NCBI RefSeq assembly: GCF_052324685.1
Contig: NC_135221.1
Coordinates: 2,554,626-2,618,625, forward strand
Direction of reading: 5' to 3'
Length of the DNA stretch: 64,000 bases
Source of the DNA: Brachyhypopomus gauderio
Taxonomy: Eukaryota; Chordata; Actinopteri; Gymnotiformes; Hypopomidae
The translations under genes and the position numbers were made by a program. Shown here piece by piece: positions 23,532 to 35,189 of the stretch (its first letter is position 1; each line of letters begins with the position of its first letter). The notes under the pieces were generated by a model. That model made no database searches. It was not told where the DNA came from and saw nothing but the letters and a program-made list of their open reading frames with translations.

Positions 23532-24177
23532 CTTAATCCCGTCCGGAACGAGCATGTCCGTGTTTTTCTCAGACGTCCTCAGAGAAAATTACAGGCGGAA
23601 TTACCTACTGTTTTTCGCTGTACTCCGTGGTCGTCTGGTAATTTTAGTCCCGTCCGGATCCACATGTCTGAGTTTATACATGCAGACATCACCTCACGTT
23701 TAATTAAACAGCTATATGTCCACTGCCACGCACCGTAGTTACACGTTGGGCGCGCGTTTTCACGGAGATCCACGTAAAGACAGCGGCGAGCGAAAATGGA
23801 TTTACTGGATTTTTTAATGGATTTATTTTATTTTATTTAACGGATTTATTTAGCTATTTACATTCATTAGCGATTTTTTATAATGTGTTTTCTGTATTGG
23901 TTTAACAAAATAGCTTAACTTAAACGGAGATCTTAAATGCTGAACTGAACAGTAGTAAAGTTAAAAGTTAAAAAGGAATCATCAGAGTTGGCAGTGTGAC
24001 ATTATTAAACATGCTATAACGTGACAAGGCGATGTCATGTGACCGAGAAAGCCAAAAACTCACGGGTCCTCCTGTTTTTTCAATTGCTGTCCGGATGCAA
24101 GAGTTTTATCACTGAGTACAAGGGTGAAATATTTTTCACAGACGTCCCCCTGAAAAACTAATCCCGTCCGGATAGAG
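23532..24177. mobile_element. Second copy of the CCCGTCCGGA MITE, one end missing
   Basis: Nearly identical to 21620-22268 but begins at an internal CCCGTCCGGA motif instead of the outer end. It sits directly against 34-bp minisatellite units at 24178. The very high similarity implies a recent copy or a local conversion event. Confidence 0.8.
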
Positions 24178-24280
24178 CACAGAGTTGAACAGGGAATAAA
24201 GACGTAGAGAGTACAGAGTTAAAGACTTAGAGCGTACAGAGTTGAACAGGGAATAAAGACGTAGAGAGTACAAAGTTGAA
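24178..24280. repeat. 34-bp minisatellite, short array
   Basis: Three units of the GAACAGGGAATAAAGACGTA repeat also found at 15535-15870. The left edge is abutted by the MITE copy. Confidence 0.8.
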
Positions 24281-24363
24281 CAGCACCTCTTTTCTAACAC
24301 TGCATGTTCCAGTAAAGAGAGAATGTATCCAGACTTCCCTTATGATTCTAGAGAGGAAGAGAG

Positions 24364-25641
24364 CTAATAATCTAGATGATAGTCAGTAAGAGCTGCACGT
24401 TTCACTTCAGAGTAGAAGTCCTCTTTTGGTCTTCCTCTCTTTGAAATGAATGGCAGCATAATTCAACTCTTCAGTATCATGTTGCTGTGGGAATGAACAA
24501 AAATGTTTAGTGAACATCACTGTCACTCTGAGTCTTATGTAGAACAGGACGACTAGTGTGAGACACAGAGACAGTGAGACTCCTTCTCCTCCTCTACACC
24601 ACTGCAGTGTGTCTGTCTCATACAGCAGATTATATCAGGGTAGAAACACTCACTAACTGTTGTCATATATATATGATTAGTCTCATACAGCAACACCACA
24701 ACAGATTCATGAGACCCGTGGCCAGAGGGTGTGTCTCGGGTTGCCCTCCGAGGTGCCTCGTACCCCGGCCAGTGACTGATGCCAGGCAGACCCTCCGCCA
24801 GCGCCCAGGAAGAAGCCAGAAGCGCCCAATGCGAAGCCAGCGGGCGCACAGCCGCCTGGAGCGCCGAACAGCGCTGCGCGCGCGGGAGGACAGGTCCCGC
24901 AGAACGGAGGGACCCCGCCTCCGGTTCCGCCTGCAGCCCTGGGAGGGTTTGCACATCTGGTTGCGCACCTGCACTTGGGGAGAGCGGTCTCCTGGGTGCT
25001 TGTGCCTGTGTGTCTGTCTGTGCCGCTGTAGGCCGCACAGCCGGTGGAGGGGAGTGCGGCTTGGAGGGGGGATCTGTCACGGTACGGCGGCCCCCTACTG
25101 GTCGCCTGCGTCTACAGCAGCAGCTTGTCCTGTGGGTGTGGTGTTGTGTTCGTCCCTCAGGTGGGCGTCTCACCTGAGGGTCGTTTGTTCATCTATATAT
25201 GTCTAGTCTTTGTACCAGTTGACCGCTGGTTATTATATCCTTCATTTGGATCTACGTCACGGGTTTTGGTTTATGCACTTTACATATTAAACCATCCTAT
25301 TTCCCTGAGACTTGGCGTGATCGCTTCCATTTATTTTCGCTCACCCTACCCGTCACACAAATGTGCAGTTAAGAGTGATATTAGTTCCAGGTTCAATCAG
25401 GACGTCTTATTTAACAGCCTCTGTAGTTTGAACAGGACCTATAAAATTAAATCAGTCAGATCAAAGACAAAATGTGGACAAAATTGCATCCGTGGCATGT
25501 AATATATATTATTAATCCAACATCAGAAAATACAGCAACATGTAATAAACACAGGTAAAGATTTGGTATCATACATGTCTTGTAGAGAAAAAATAGAAGT
25601 ATCCAGACTGGTATCATCACTGCAGAGAAATGTGCAGACAT
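24364..25641 (-). pseudogene. NITR-like class-A pseudogene split by an LTR fragment
   Basis: Leader 25575-25641 is intact (MSAHFSAVMIPVWILLFFLY). Only the first 81 bp of the V exon remain (25358-25438), with an in-frame stop after AVK. The rest of V, the transmembrane and the connector exons are gone, replaced by LTR-element sequence (24712-25357). The tail exon 24364-24484 keeps LNYAAI, but a net 29-bp deletion shifts the frame before the second ITIM and ends the protein early. It once matched genes 2, 4 and 5. Confidence 0.85.
24712..25357 (+). mobile_element. LTR-element fragment: 3' interior plus LTR
   Basis: GC-rich interior (24712-25074), a purine-rich tract, then an LTR at 25075-25357 (283 bp) beginning TGTCACGGTACGG and ending CGTCACA. 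Its start resembles the LTR start of the family D fragments at 19.4, 26.1, 39.2 and 53.4 kb. It is a broken remnant; it lies where the receptor pseudogene lost its central exons. Confidence 0.65.
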
Positions 25642-25699
25642 CAGAGGATACTGACTCACCAAACTCACCAAACTTCATGAATCGTTAGGTCTCACGAGT

Positions 25700-25720
25700 C
25701 AAAATCTCATTGGCTGGTAA
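25700..25720 (-). promoter_or_regulatory. CCAAT block upstream of pseudogene leader
   Basis: Same CAGCCAATGAGATTTTGACT motif about 75 bp upstream of the start codon at 25641. Confidence 0.45.
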
Positions 25721-25999
25721 AAGTCCTGTTCATATTTGGCCATCAGCAGTGTCTGATCTATTTTATTACACATTTGAGTAGTTTTGCTTGTGCAAAAAAG
25801 CCAGATACCCACCTAAATAAACATAAAACAGGTCACTCTTGTGTTCATTTTTTTGGATTTGGATTTTAATTTATGCATCCCTGTTTTTTTTATTATTATT
25901 CAAGTTCATGCAGTGTTTCTGGGTGTTGACAGTATGACAGGAGTTTATCTAGTGCAATGCGATATTTTTGAAATTCGCAAACAGCACAGACAAACACAA

Positions 26000-26900
26000 G
26001 ACCAAGACACACACACAGAAAAAACACATAGGCACACCAACACGCCGGTATGGAGGGGTCAGGACCCCCGTATGGAGGGGTCAGGACCCCCGTATGGAGG
26101 GGTCAGGGGCTGTACTGTGACAGATCCCCACACCAAGAGCAACTCTTCCTGGAGCACCCAGCTCCACCAGTTCGTCTCCAGACCCACAACAAATAAAACA
26201 ACCTAATACTACCAGGAAGAGAGATGAGAACAGAGACGAGAGAAACACTGGGACAGGGATGGTCACAAACACACATACAGGTACATTCACTACAACAAGA
26301 ACAAAAGGGAACAAGACAATTGGGAGAATTACAGGCACAGACAAACATACAGGGACACACAGGTACACAAAGAAATGGGTTTTCAGGATGCCACGCTGGA
26401 AGCCTTGCGTTCAGCAGGGGTGGTAGTCCTGGGGTAACTGTCGCAGGTCTGGGTCACTGGTTCGTTGGGATTCCTCCAAGGGACCCAACTAGCCTCTGGA
26501 GTCTTTGGAGTCTGTGCCATGTGCTCTGGGGTGTATGTGCTCATTTCAGGAGCATTTTGGTGTGCGGTGCCTGGATGATGGGGATTAGCGCCCCTTCACT
26601 TCCTCCTCTCTCTCCTCCAAAGCCACATTTTTTCTCCTTTTCCAGGGTCGCCCAACCATTCGCCCAGTGGCTTCTGGGTCCCTTCACAGAGCTTTGGGCC
26701 TTGTGAGATCGGGCCTCTCCGGATGCAGCTGGGCGGCTGCAGAGGGGAACCTCTCGCTGGCCGGCTAGACCACCCACGAACTGCCAGTCAAGTATAGCTC
26801 CATGAGGAGATAGCCAGGCAGTCCTCATCCACAAACTGGACCACCATAGGAGCGTTGGCTCTCTGATCACGGGAGATGACAAGTTTAAGCCAGTGCCTCT
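26000..26900 (-). mobile_element. LTR-element fragment (family D), longest copy
   Basis: Carries the same LTR start and 25-bp repeats (26050-26105) and hydrophobic frame (about 26130-26360) as the other copies. It extends about 500 bp further into the interior, where a minus-strand frame at 26541-26882 reads LSPHGAILDWQFVGGLAGQR and may be gag-like. I could not assign a family domain. Broken fragment. Confidence 0.55.
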
Positions 26901-26934
26901 TTTCCTTCCCGCCCTGTTTCCCTCTAGGTAACAT

Positions 26935-27110
26935 CAATCAATCAATCAAACTGTATTTATATACAGTATATAGTGTATTTTTACAATAGTTGTTATCACA
27001 AAGCAGCTTTACCAGTGTCCTGTCCAAGCCCCTAATGAGCAAGCCAAGGGTGACAGTGGCAAGAAAAAACTCCCTAAGAGCATGAGGAAGAAACCTTGAG
27101 GTTTTTGAAG
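26935..27110. repeat. Dispersed fish repeat (TTGTCACAAAGCAGC type)
   Basis: Contains ATCACAAAGCAGCTTTACCA and ACTCCCTAAGAGCATGAGGA, shared with 62055-62260 and, in part, 60315-60400. It is a common teleost interspersed repeat by appearance; class not assigned. Confidence 0.55.
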
Positions 27111-27121
27111 GCAGGACGCTG

Positions 27122-27550
27122 AAGCTCCTCCTATCATTGTTACCTGTTCCTAGTTCATCCCTCATTTATCTCCTCCTATCATTGTTCTCATCTGTTCCTA
27201 ATTCATCCCTCATTTATCTCCTCCTATCATTGTTACCTGTTCCTAGTTCATCCCTCATTTATCTCCTCCTATCATTGTTCTCATCTGTTCCTATTTCATC
27301 CCTCATTTATCTCCTCCTATCATTGTTCTCATCTGTTCCTAGTTCATCACTCATTTATCTCCTCCTATCATTGTTCCTATTTCATCACTCATTTATCTCC
27401 TCCTATCATTGTTCCTAGTTCATCCCTCATTTATCTCCTCCTATCATTGTTCTCACCTGTTCCTAGTTCATCCCTCATTTATCTCCTCCTATCATTGTTC
27501 TCACCTGTTCCTAGTTCATCACTCATTTAGCTCCTCCTATCATTGTTACC
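27122..27550. repeat. About 45-bp minisatellite
   Basis: Units of ATCTCCTCCTATCATTGTT plus a CCTGTTCCTAGTTCATCCC segment, about ten copies with length variants. The seed sequence is visible once near 12490-12545. Confidence 0.9.
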
Positions 27551-27555
27551 TGTTC

Positions 27556-27823
27556 CACTTCCATGTTGAGGCTAGGAGACCAACTGGCGTCTCCAGCGAG
27601 GTCAGTTTAGGAACACTGCAGTCCCGGAATGAGCTGAGGACGTCCAGGGGAAAGACAATACAATTCTAAGGCCTACTAAACAATACCAGACACTCAACAG
27701 CTTCAGTGTCCCTCTTATACGGTTAACACATATATAGATATAATACATCTATCATGTGACTAATATGATTAACATATACTAATAAAGCATAGAATAAAAG
27801 GAATTTTTTTAATTTCCACCACA
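27556..27823 (-). mobile_element. Partial LTR, family C, reverse orientation
   Basis: Ends AATTTCCACCACA at 27823, the reverse complement of the LTR start at 11350, and shares the AGACACTGAATG-like and trinucleotide stretches of that copy. Only about the first 270 bp are present. Confidence 0.55.
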
Positions 27824-27959
27824 ATATTTACACCCAGTGTTTTCAGCCCCATGTTGCTGGTCATTGTTCTCTGAGTCCTGGTCTCTGGTTTCCTACTGTC
27901 TGTTTTAGCTGTAGTTTAGTTAGATCAATATGGGATTTACAGGGTAGGAATCAATTGGT

Positions 27960-28130
27960 TGTGTGAGGACAGTGGTGCAGTAGTTGAGTGTGTGGGCGTG
28001 GCTAACAGTGTGGCTGAGTGCATGGGCGTGACTGAATGTGTGGGCGTGGCTGAGTGTGTGAGCATGACTGAGGGAGTGGGCGGGACAAGGGTGTGGGTGG
28101 GGCTAAAGGTGTGGGCGAGTGTGTGTGTCT
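27960..28130. repeat. GTGGGCGTGGCT minisatellite
   Basis: Degenerate tandem units of GAGTGTGTGGGCGTGGCT, about nine copies. Confidence 0.8.
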
Positions 28131-28305
28131 CCCTTGAGCTATAGGGCCTGCTCAGTGTGACAAAATATGTAATTAATAACAATATAGTAATAATTTCTTC
28201 TCTCAATATTCAATATTTCCTTTGTATGCTATAAAAATGTGTTTCAACTTAATGTTTTAAATAAAGTTTACATTTAAATTTAATGTTTAAATGTAATGTT
28301 TCTGT

Positions 28306-28580
28306 TCAGGGGGGGACATGGTGGTGTGGTGGTTAAAGCTGTTGCCTCACAGCAAGGTGGTCTGGGTTTGGTTCTTGGTCTGGTCTCTGCTGTGTGGAGT
28401 TTGCATGTTCTCCCCGTGTCTGTGTGGGTTTCTCTGGGTTCCCCTCACAGTCCAAACACATGTGTGTTAGGTTGATCACTCTCGTTAAATTGCCTGTAGG
28501 TTTGAGAGTGTGTGTGTGTGTGTGTTGGCCATGTGGTTTAGTGCTGACCTGCCCATGGTGTAGTTGCCTTCACCTGATGA
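28306..28580 (+). mobile_element. tRNA-like dispersed element (SINE-type)
   Basis: Includes GTGGTTAAAGCTGTTGCCTC, a B-box-like GGTTTGGTTC, GTGGAGTTTGCATGTTCTCC and CAGTCCAAACACATG, the hallmark string of a widespread fish and vertebrate repeat with a tRNA-like head. Classified by appearance only. Confidence 0.6.
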
Positions 28581-29183
28581 TGCTTTGTACAGCTTTACCT
28601 TGTGTGGTGTATGTCAGTAGTATTAATGAACCTTGTGTTCCTGTGTGATACACTGAGCAGTTTACAAACAGGGCAGCCTAAATAATCCAGTGACAAAAAC
28701 ACATACAGATGTTTTATTATACTGAACATTTTTGTGGAAAGTTTATTTAAAGTTTCAGGCAGCACAAGTGTGAACAAGAGTGCAGAAGTCTGTGGTGTGA
28801 GATGAGAACCTCTGGTCAAAAATAATCCAAGCATCACATCATCACCCACCATGTATCAGTGAGAGATCATTATCTGCACCTCTATTTCTGTAGAGAAGCA
28901 AGAATAACCAACAGGAAATCAGACCCCAATCTCATATAAATGTGCCAGTCACACGCTTTAGTTGTGACGTTGTTAAGTTTCCATGAAGGACAAACAAATT
29001 ATTACATGTGCTCATGACTGTGAAAGCTGATGTACATACTTAATTTTAATTAGTGTTTTATCTGGATTAAACCTGGATTATGTATTGCATCAAAAATTTA
29101 TGTGATTTCTATTTGTTAGTATTAGCATATATCCCTTGTTTTAGAGTCTTTGTTGTTGGTATCTGTGTGTATCTCTGTGCTAC

Positions 29184-29662
29184 TGTCACGTAGGGCTACG
29201 CCCCCTCTCCTAGCTGTCACTCCGGTTTCCCTGTTCCCTCGTGTCTGTGTTGTTCCCTGCTCCTGGATCCGGCCCTGCTCGTCTGTTTCTATGGTTTCCC
29301 CTTGTCTGCCACGCCCGTGTCGTCATTGTTATCACCTGTTCCTAGTTTAGTTCCATGTATATTAGTCCCTGTGTCTCCCATGTCTGGATCAGTTGTTTTG
29401 TTCATTGAGTTGGTTTGTGCTTTCATGTTCTTCGTGTTTCATGCCTCGTTGTTTTCCCCGTAATCTGCGCGTGTTCCTGTCTGGTCCGTGAGTCCTCCTT
29501 GTTGTGTTTCGTCATGTCTGTTTGTATTTCATGTCTGGATTGCCTGCCCGTTATGACCCCTTCCTGCTATTATGACTCTGCCTATGAAATTCCCATTAAT
29601 AAATCTCGCTCTCCTCAGTGTTTGTGTCCGCCTCCCTGTTCTGCCTCGCACAGATCGTTACA
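29184..29662 (+). mobile_element. Solo LTR, family A
   Basis: 479 bp, TGTCACGTAGGG to GATCGTTACA, flanked by GCTAC and GCTGC (one mismatch). The paralogous site near 55282 lacks it. AATAAA lies near 29600. Confidence 0.85.
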
Positions 29663-29680
29663 GCTGCATAAAGACTGATC

Positions 29681-30504
29681 TGTAACGTGCCACCTCCGAA
29701 CACGGTGGTGACGCGTTGGTTATAATGTGTTTAGGACTCAAGTGCAACCCAGTGACTGCCAAAAAACAGTAAACAGAAACCTCCGCGAATGCGGGAAAAC
29801 CAATAAACGAAAATACAAAAGCCAGCGGTAGAAAAGCAATAAACTGAAACCTCCGCGACTGCGGGAAAACCCAAACTAAAAACCAAAAGGCAAACGGCTG
29901 AAAAGCCACGAACTGAAACCTCCGCGAATGCGGGAAAACAGAAACAAAAAACCCCGAAGGGAAAACAGTACAACGAAAACGGAGGAATATAAACGAGCAG
30001 AGAAACAAGGTAAGTAAATAAGAAACGAAAAATACGTGGATGACAATCAACGCGTCGATAAGGACAAAAACGGAGAGAACAAAAAACATACGGAGAAACG
30101 GCTCAACGTGTCTTAAAATAAAACGAGACGAGGGAGGAGAAGTGAAGTGTAGGTACAAGACCTAACACTTCTACCTGGATTACCTGTCGGTCTGTAAACC
30201 AGAACACTGGCAGACAAATCAACATAGAATAAGGGGAAAGAGAGAAACAGCGGGGAAGAAAAATAGAGAGAGAGAAAGACTGAGAAACTCAGGGAGAAAA
30301 ACGAGAGAAGGCGAGTGAAAAGCAGAGACGAAATGCAAGCGAGAGAAAACAGCTTGGGCTGTGAGCGAGAAGGCTACAAACAACTTCAGCAATGTGTTGC
30401 TGAAGTCACCTGTATTAAATAGGCTGCAGACAGCTGCAGTTTATTTGGCTTGATTGTCCCCAGGTCTAGCGGCAGTAGGCACGCGCCTGGGTCTAACCCT
30501 GACA
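29681..30504. mobile_element. 824-bp LTR-like insertion, family B
   Basis: TG...CA ends (TGTAACGTGCCAC and CTAACCCTGACA) with a perfect TGATC duplication at 29676-29680 and 30505-30509. The empty site GACTGATCTCCATGG is present at about 55286-55300. It contains three to four units of a roughly 65-bp internal repeat (GAAACCTCCGCGAATGCGGG). No coding capacity recognised; a solo LTR is the simplest reading. Confidence 0.75.
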
Positions 30505-30894
30505 TGATCTCCATGGATGCAGTGGAAAGGATGCAAAAGTCTTCTAATGTGGAGTTACTTCATGAGATTTACACAGATGATCCCTTGATTTTCTCCTCAT
30601 TTGTGGACGTCTCAATCGTTTACTGTGGGGAGGATCTGTTGATGGATCTGTTGCACTATTGTAACACTATATTGTTGTGTATATATTCAATATTCCTCAA
30701 AGGCGATGTTTTTGTAGTGGGTTAACTGGAGGCAGGTACCATGGAGGGGATCTTGATACTGATCAGGCTAGGTTCTCTGTCACTTGTCCCTGGGTCCTCT
30801 GTCTATCCCATGTCCACACAGGCTCCTGTCTCCAGCGTTGTGGACACAGCCATGCAGCCAGTTCCTGTGTCCATCCTGCTGGTCACCCAGTGAG

Positions 30895-31205
30895 TTCCTG
30901 TTCCCTTGGCCACGCCTCTGAACCAGACCTGTTCCCTTTGGCCCCGCCTCTGAACCAGACCTGTTCCCTTGGCCACGCCTCTGAACCAGACCTGTTCCCT
31001 TGGCCACGCCTCTGAACCAGACCTGTTCCCTTGGCCACGCCTCTGAACCAGACCTGTTCCCTTGGCCCCGCCTCTGAACCAGACCTGTTCCCTTGGCCAC
31101 GCCTCTGAACCAGACCTGTTCCCTTGGCCACGCCTCTGAACCAGACCTGTTCCCTTGGCCCCGCCTCTGGACCAGACCTGTTCCCTTGGCCACGCCTCTG
31201 GACCC
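30895..31205 (+). repeat. 31-bp minisatellite, gamma copy 1
   Basis: Ten units of CTTGGCCACGCCTCTGAACC plus AGACCTGTTCC; some units have CCCCGCC in place of CCACGCC. As 31 is not a multiple of three, all six frames open through it are artefacts. Sister array at 55676-55978. Confidence 0.9.
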
Positions 31206-31825
31206 AACACTGCTGAACGCAGCTGTACCTCCTGTTGATACTGTTTCCTGGTTCCCTGTCCCACCGTGTCCTGTGTCTGTTGTCTCCGTGGACCTCCTGG
31301 GACTCCCATGCTCTCTGCTCCTGTGACTCCTTCATTTTTGTCCTCCTCTATTCCTGGTTTGTGTTTGGTGTTTGTTGTGGTGTCTGTCCCTGTTCTTATT
31401 TCTGTACCTGTTCCATTTCCTGTGTCTCTGTTCCTGTCCCATTGTGTCTGTCCTGCTCTGTGTTGTTTGTTGTCCTGCTCCTTCTGTTCCTCCACTCCTC
31501 TCTGTTCATGTCTCATCTGTTGTTCCTCCATCAGTGGTGTTCAGTGTGTTGGGCTTCACTCTGTCCCGTGTCTTGTTCTGGCTCTTGTACTCTTGTGTCT
31601 TTGGTTACTGTAGCTTTGTTGGCCACTGTGTCCCCAGTTCCTGTGTCTTCTCATGTTCCAAATTCCCATATCAGCTTCCATGTCCTGTTCCTGTGTCCCC
31701 TCCATGTCCTGTATCTTCCTGTGTATTTGTCCTCTGTGTTTTGCCCCGTGTCCTGGTCCTGTTCCATCTCATGTGAATCCTGTCCGCTCCTCTTGCACTT
31801 TTCAAGGCCCTAAACAGCATGTGTA

Positions 31826-31892
31826 GTGAGCGTATAGTGAGCGTATAGTGAGCATATAGTGAGCGTATAGTGAGTGTATAGTGAGCATATTG
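31826..31892. repeat. 11-bp tandem repeat
   Basis: Six units of TAGTGAGCGTA with variants. Confidence 0.85.
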
Positions 31893-31899
31893 GGCATGC

Positions 31900-32571
31900 C
31901 GGCTCTGCTTGTAAGTGTGAAAAGTTCTTGTAAACTTTCAGAGAGCACTATGTGAGTCTGACCAAGGCTGTAGAAGTCTGTGGTTTGCGTTGAGCACCTC
32001 TGGTCAAAAATAATCCATCCAGCACCCTCATCACCACTGACCTGTTTCCAGTGACAGATTGTTATCTGAACTTCTATCTTCTTCAGAGCAGCAACAATAA
32101 CCACCAGGAAATCAGGCCCCAGAGATCTTTAAAGTAACACTCAGATTCTATAGTTATGGTGTTCTTCAACACAATTTTTCTTTCTCTGAAATGCGGAATT
32201 TATTTCACATGCTCATGATTGATTGTGGAAACTGTCCTGTGCTCGTCTTTGTTCCAAGCTCGTGCCTGTGTGTGTACGCTTCTCTGTTTGGAGTGCTATT
32301 CAATACTCACGCTGGACTCCACCGTTAGTGATCAATAAAGTATGTGTTGTTCACCGCACCGTGCCTCGTCGTGCCTACCTTCTCCCCGTGTTAGTCACCC
32401 ACATATAAATGAAGTGTAAACAGGTGTGTGTATGATAGTAGAGATGAGGATTATCTACATATAAATGAAGTGTAAACACCGGTTGGTGTGTGAACATTTG
32501 TCTGTGTCATACACGGACTGACAATGTTTCTGTCACTGAGCAGGTGGAGAATGTGATTAGTCCAGCCAGGA

Positions 32572-32614
<43 letters not shown>

Positions 32615-32781
32615 AGTCCAGCCAGGGTCTGGATTTTTTGGAGGAATCCCAGGTGTGTCCATGTTAGGACTTTGTGGCTCTGTGAATAATGGTGTTGTAG
32701 AGGATAATTTATGATGAATTAATAAACTGACTTGCTGGTTGTGTGTTGTAACTGTGTAGTAATGTTTGTGTGTGAACTGAT
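31900..32781. repeat. Duplicated block delta, copy 2
   Basis: Parallels 8000-8690. A segment at about 32235-32400 is absent from the sister copy and ends GATCAATAAAGTATG...GTTAGTCACCCA, possibly an LTR tail. A (TG)n run lies at 32572-32611. Confidence 0.5.
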
Positions 32782-32789
32782 TTTCTTCT

Positions 32790-34188
32790 CTCCTTTACCC
32801 TCCCTCACCCCCTCCTCCATCCTCTCTCACTCCTTAACCCTCCCTCACCCCTCCTCCAACCTCTCTCTCTCCTTAACCCTCCCTCACCCCCTCCTCCATC
32901 CTCTCTCACTCCTTAACCCTCCCTCACCCCCTCCTCCATCCTCTCTCACTCCTTAACCCTCCCTCACCCCTCCTCCAACCTCTCTCACTCCTTAACCCTC
33001 CCTCACCCCCTCCTCCATCCTCTCTCACTCCTTATCCCTCCCTCACCCCCTCCTCCATCCTCTCTCACTCCTTAACCCTCCCTCACCCCCTCCTCCATCC
33101 TCTCTCACTCCTTAACCCTCCCTCACCCCCTCCTCCATCCTCTCTCTCTCCTTAACCCTCCCTCACCCCCTCCTCCATCCTCTCTCACTCCTTAACCCTC
33201 CCTCACCCCCTCCTCCATCCTCTCTCACTCCTTAACCCTCCCTCACCCCTCCTCCAACCTCTCTCACTCCTTAACCCTCCCTCACCCCCTCCTCCATCCT
33301 CTCTCACTCCTTATCCCTCCCTCACCCCCTCCTCCATCCTCTCTCACTCCTTAACCCTCCCTCACCCCCTCCTCCATCCTCTCTCACTCCTTAACCCTCC
33401 CTCACCCCCTCCTCCATCCTCTCTCTCTCCTTAACCCTCCCTCACCCCCTCCTCCATCCTCTCTCACTCCTTAACCCTCCCTCACCCCTCCTCCAACCTC
33501 TCTCTCTCCTTAACCCTCCCTCACCCCCTCCTCCATCCTCTCTCACTCCTTATCCCTCCCTCACCCCCTCCTCCATCCTCTCTCACTCCTTAACCCTCCC
33601 TCACCCCCTCCTCCATCCTCTCTCACTCCTTAACCCTCCCTCACCCCCTCCTCCATCCTCTCTCACTCCTTAACCCTCCCTCACCCCCTCCTCCATCCTC
33701 TCTTACTCCTTAACCCTCCCTCACCCCCTCCTCCATCCTCTCTCACTCCTTAACCCTCCCTCACCCCCTCCTCCATCCTCTCTCACTCCTTATCCCTCCC
33801 TCACCCCCTCCTCCATCCTCTCTTACTCCTTAACCCTCCCTCACCCACTCCTCCATCCTCTCTCACTCCTTAACCCTTCCTCACCCCCTCCTCCATCCTC
33901 TCTCACTCCTTAACCCTCCCTCACCCCTCCTTCATCCTCTCTCTCTCCTTAACCCTCCCTCACCCCCTCCTCCATCCTCTCTCACTCCTTAACCCTCCCT
34001 CACCCCTCCTCCATCCTCTCTCTCTCCTTAACCCTCCCTCACCCCCTCCTCCATCCTCTCTCACTCCTTAACCCTCCCTCACCCTCTCCTCCATCCTCTC
34101 TCACTCCTTAACCCTCCCTCACCCCCTCCTCCATCCTCTCTCACTCCTTAACCCTCCCTCACCCCCTCCTCCATCCTCTCTCACTCCT
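32790..34188 (+). repeat. About 45-bp minisatellite within the LINE, roughly 31 copies
   Basis: Unit: CTCCTCCATCCTCTCTCACT plus CCTTAACCCTCCCTCACCC, with TTATCCC and CTCTCTCTC variants arranged in higher-order blocks (a block of several variant units repeats near 32980 and 33250). The LINE copy at 63740 has only four units. Confidence 0.95.
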
Positions 34189-34293
34189 GAGGATTTTGTC
34201 ATCTTCTTTGAAGAGAAGATTGCAGCAGTCCGTCAGTCCTTCTCCCCAGCTCCCAACCTTCCTACTAGTATCTCTAACCTAACACTCAACTCC

Positions 34294-35058
34294 TTGGCTT
34301 CTTTCTCCCCTCTCTCCTCAGACAAGATACATCAACTTCTGACTTCTAGCAATCCTACTACATGCCCACAAGATCCAATTCCTTCCACTCTTTTCCAGAA
34401 TATGTCAAGAAAACTCCTTCCGTTCATCTCAGCAATCATCACCAACTCCTTAGTTTCGGGTTATGCACCTACTGTGTTCAAGATGGCAAGGGTGGTACCA
34501 ATCCTGAAAAAGGCAACACTTGACACATCTGACATGAACAACTACAGACCGGTATCACTACTTTCTTTTCTATCAAAAACTTTGGAGCGAGCAGTCTATG
34601 ACCAATTATCTCTCTTCCTCACCCAGAACTAACTCCATGATCCTAATCAGTATGGCTTCAAATGGGCACACTCTACAGAAACTGCCCTCAAAGCAGTGGC
34701 CGAGAAGGCTAACAAGCTATCATCAGTTTTTATTCTTCTAGATCTTTCTGCAGCCTTTGACACGGTCAACCACAATATCCTCCTCTCTGTTCTTTCTAGC
34801 CTCGGTGTGACTGGCTCTGCTTGGAAATGGTTCCAGTCATATCTTGAAGAGCGTTCCTATCAGGTAACATGGAGAGGATCTACATCCAATCCATGTAAAC
34901 TTTCCACTGGAGTCCCCCAAGGCTCGGTCCTAGGCCATCTTCTCTTCTCTTTATATATTCATTCCCTTGGTGACATTATTTTGTCTCATGGTTTCTCTTA
35001 TCATTGCTATGCTGATGACACCCAGCTAATTCTTTCCTTCCCTCAATCTAACATCTAG
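34294..35058 (+). pseudogene. L2-type LINE reverse transcriptase, broken
   Basis: One frame reads KMARVVPILKK, NNYRPVSLLSFLSKTLERAV, then [31 protein letters not shown] and the catalytic [12 protein letters not shown] (YADD box). An in-frame stop at 34630-34632 and another at 35056-35058 interrupt it. This is the RT palm of an L2/CR1-group element that reverse transcribes its own RNA. Homology resumes past a foreign stretch at 35440. Confidence 0.85.
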
Positions 35059-35189
35059 GTTTCTAGGCATATCTTGGCATGCTTGGCAGATATTGCTTCA
35101 TGGATGACTACTCACCACTTGAAGCTCAACCTTAGCAAAACTGATCTTCTGTACATTCCAGGAACCCCAAACCCACACAACAACTCACA

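Larger units (their letters stand above)
28581..31800. repeat. Duplicated block gamma, copy 1 (with two LTR insertions)
   Basis: Parallels 54660-56570. Without the insertions at 29184-29662 and 29681-30504 the two copies align throughout, including the 31-bp array and a C/T-rich stretch. No gene recognised in either copy. Confidence 0.8.

Noticed and set aside
30677-31813. Long frames through the 31-bp array and C/T-rich DNA
   Set aside because: The unit is not a multiple of three and is open in all frames; the sister block at 55.4-56.6 kb does not conserve one reading.
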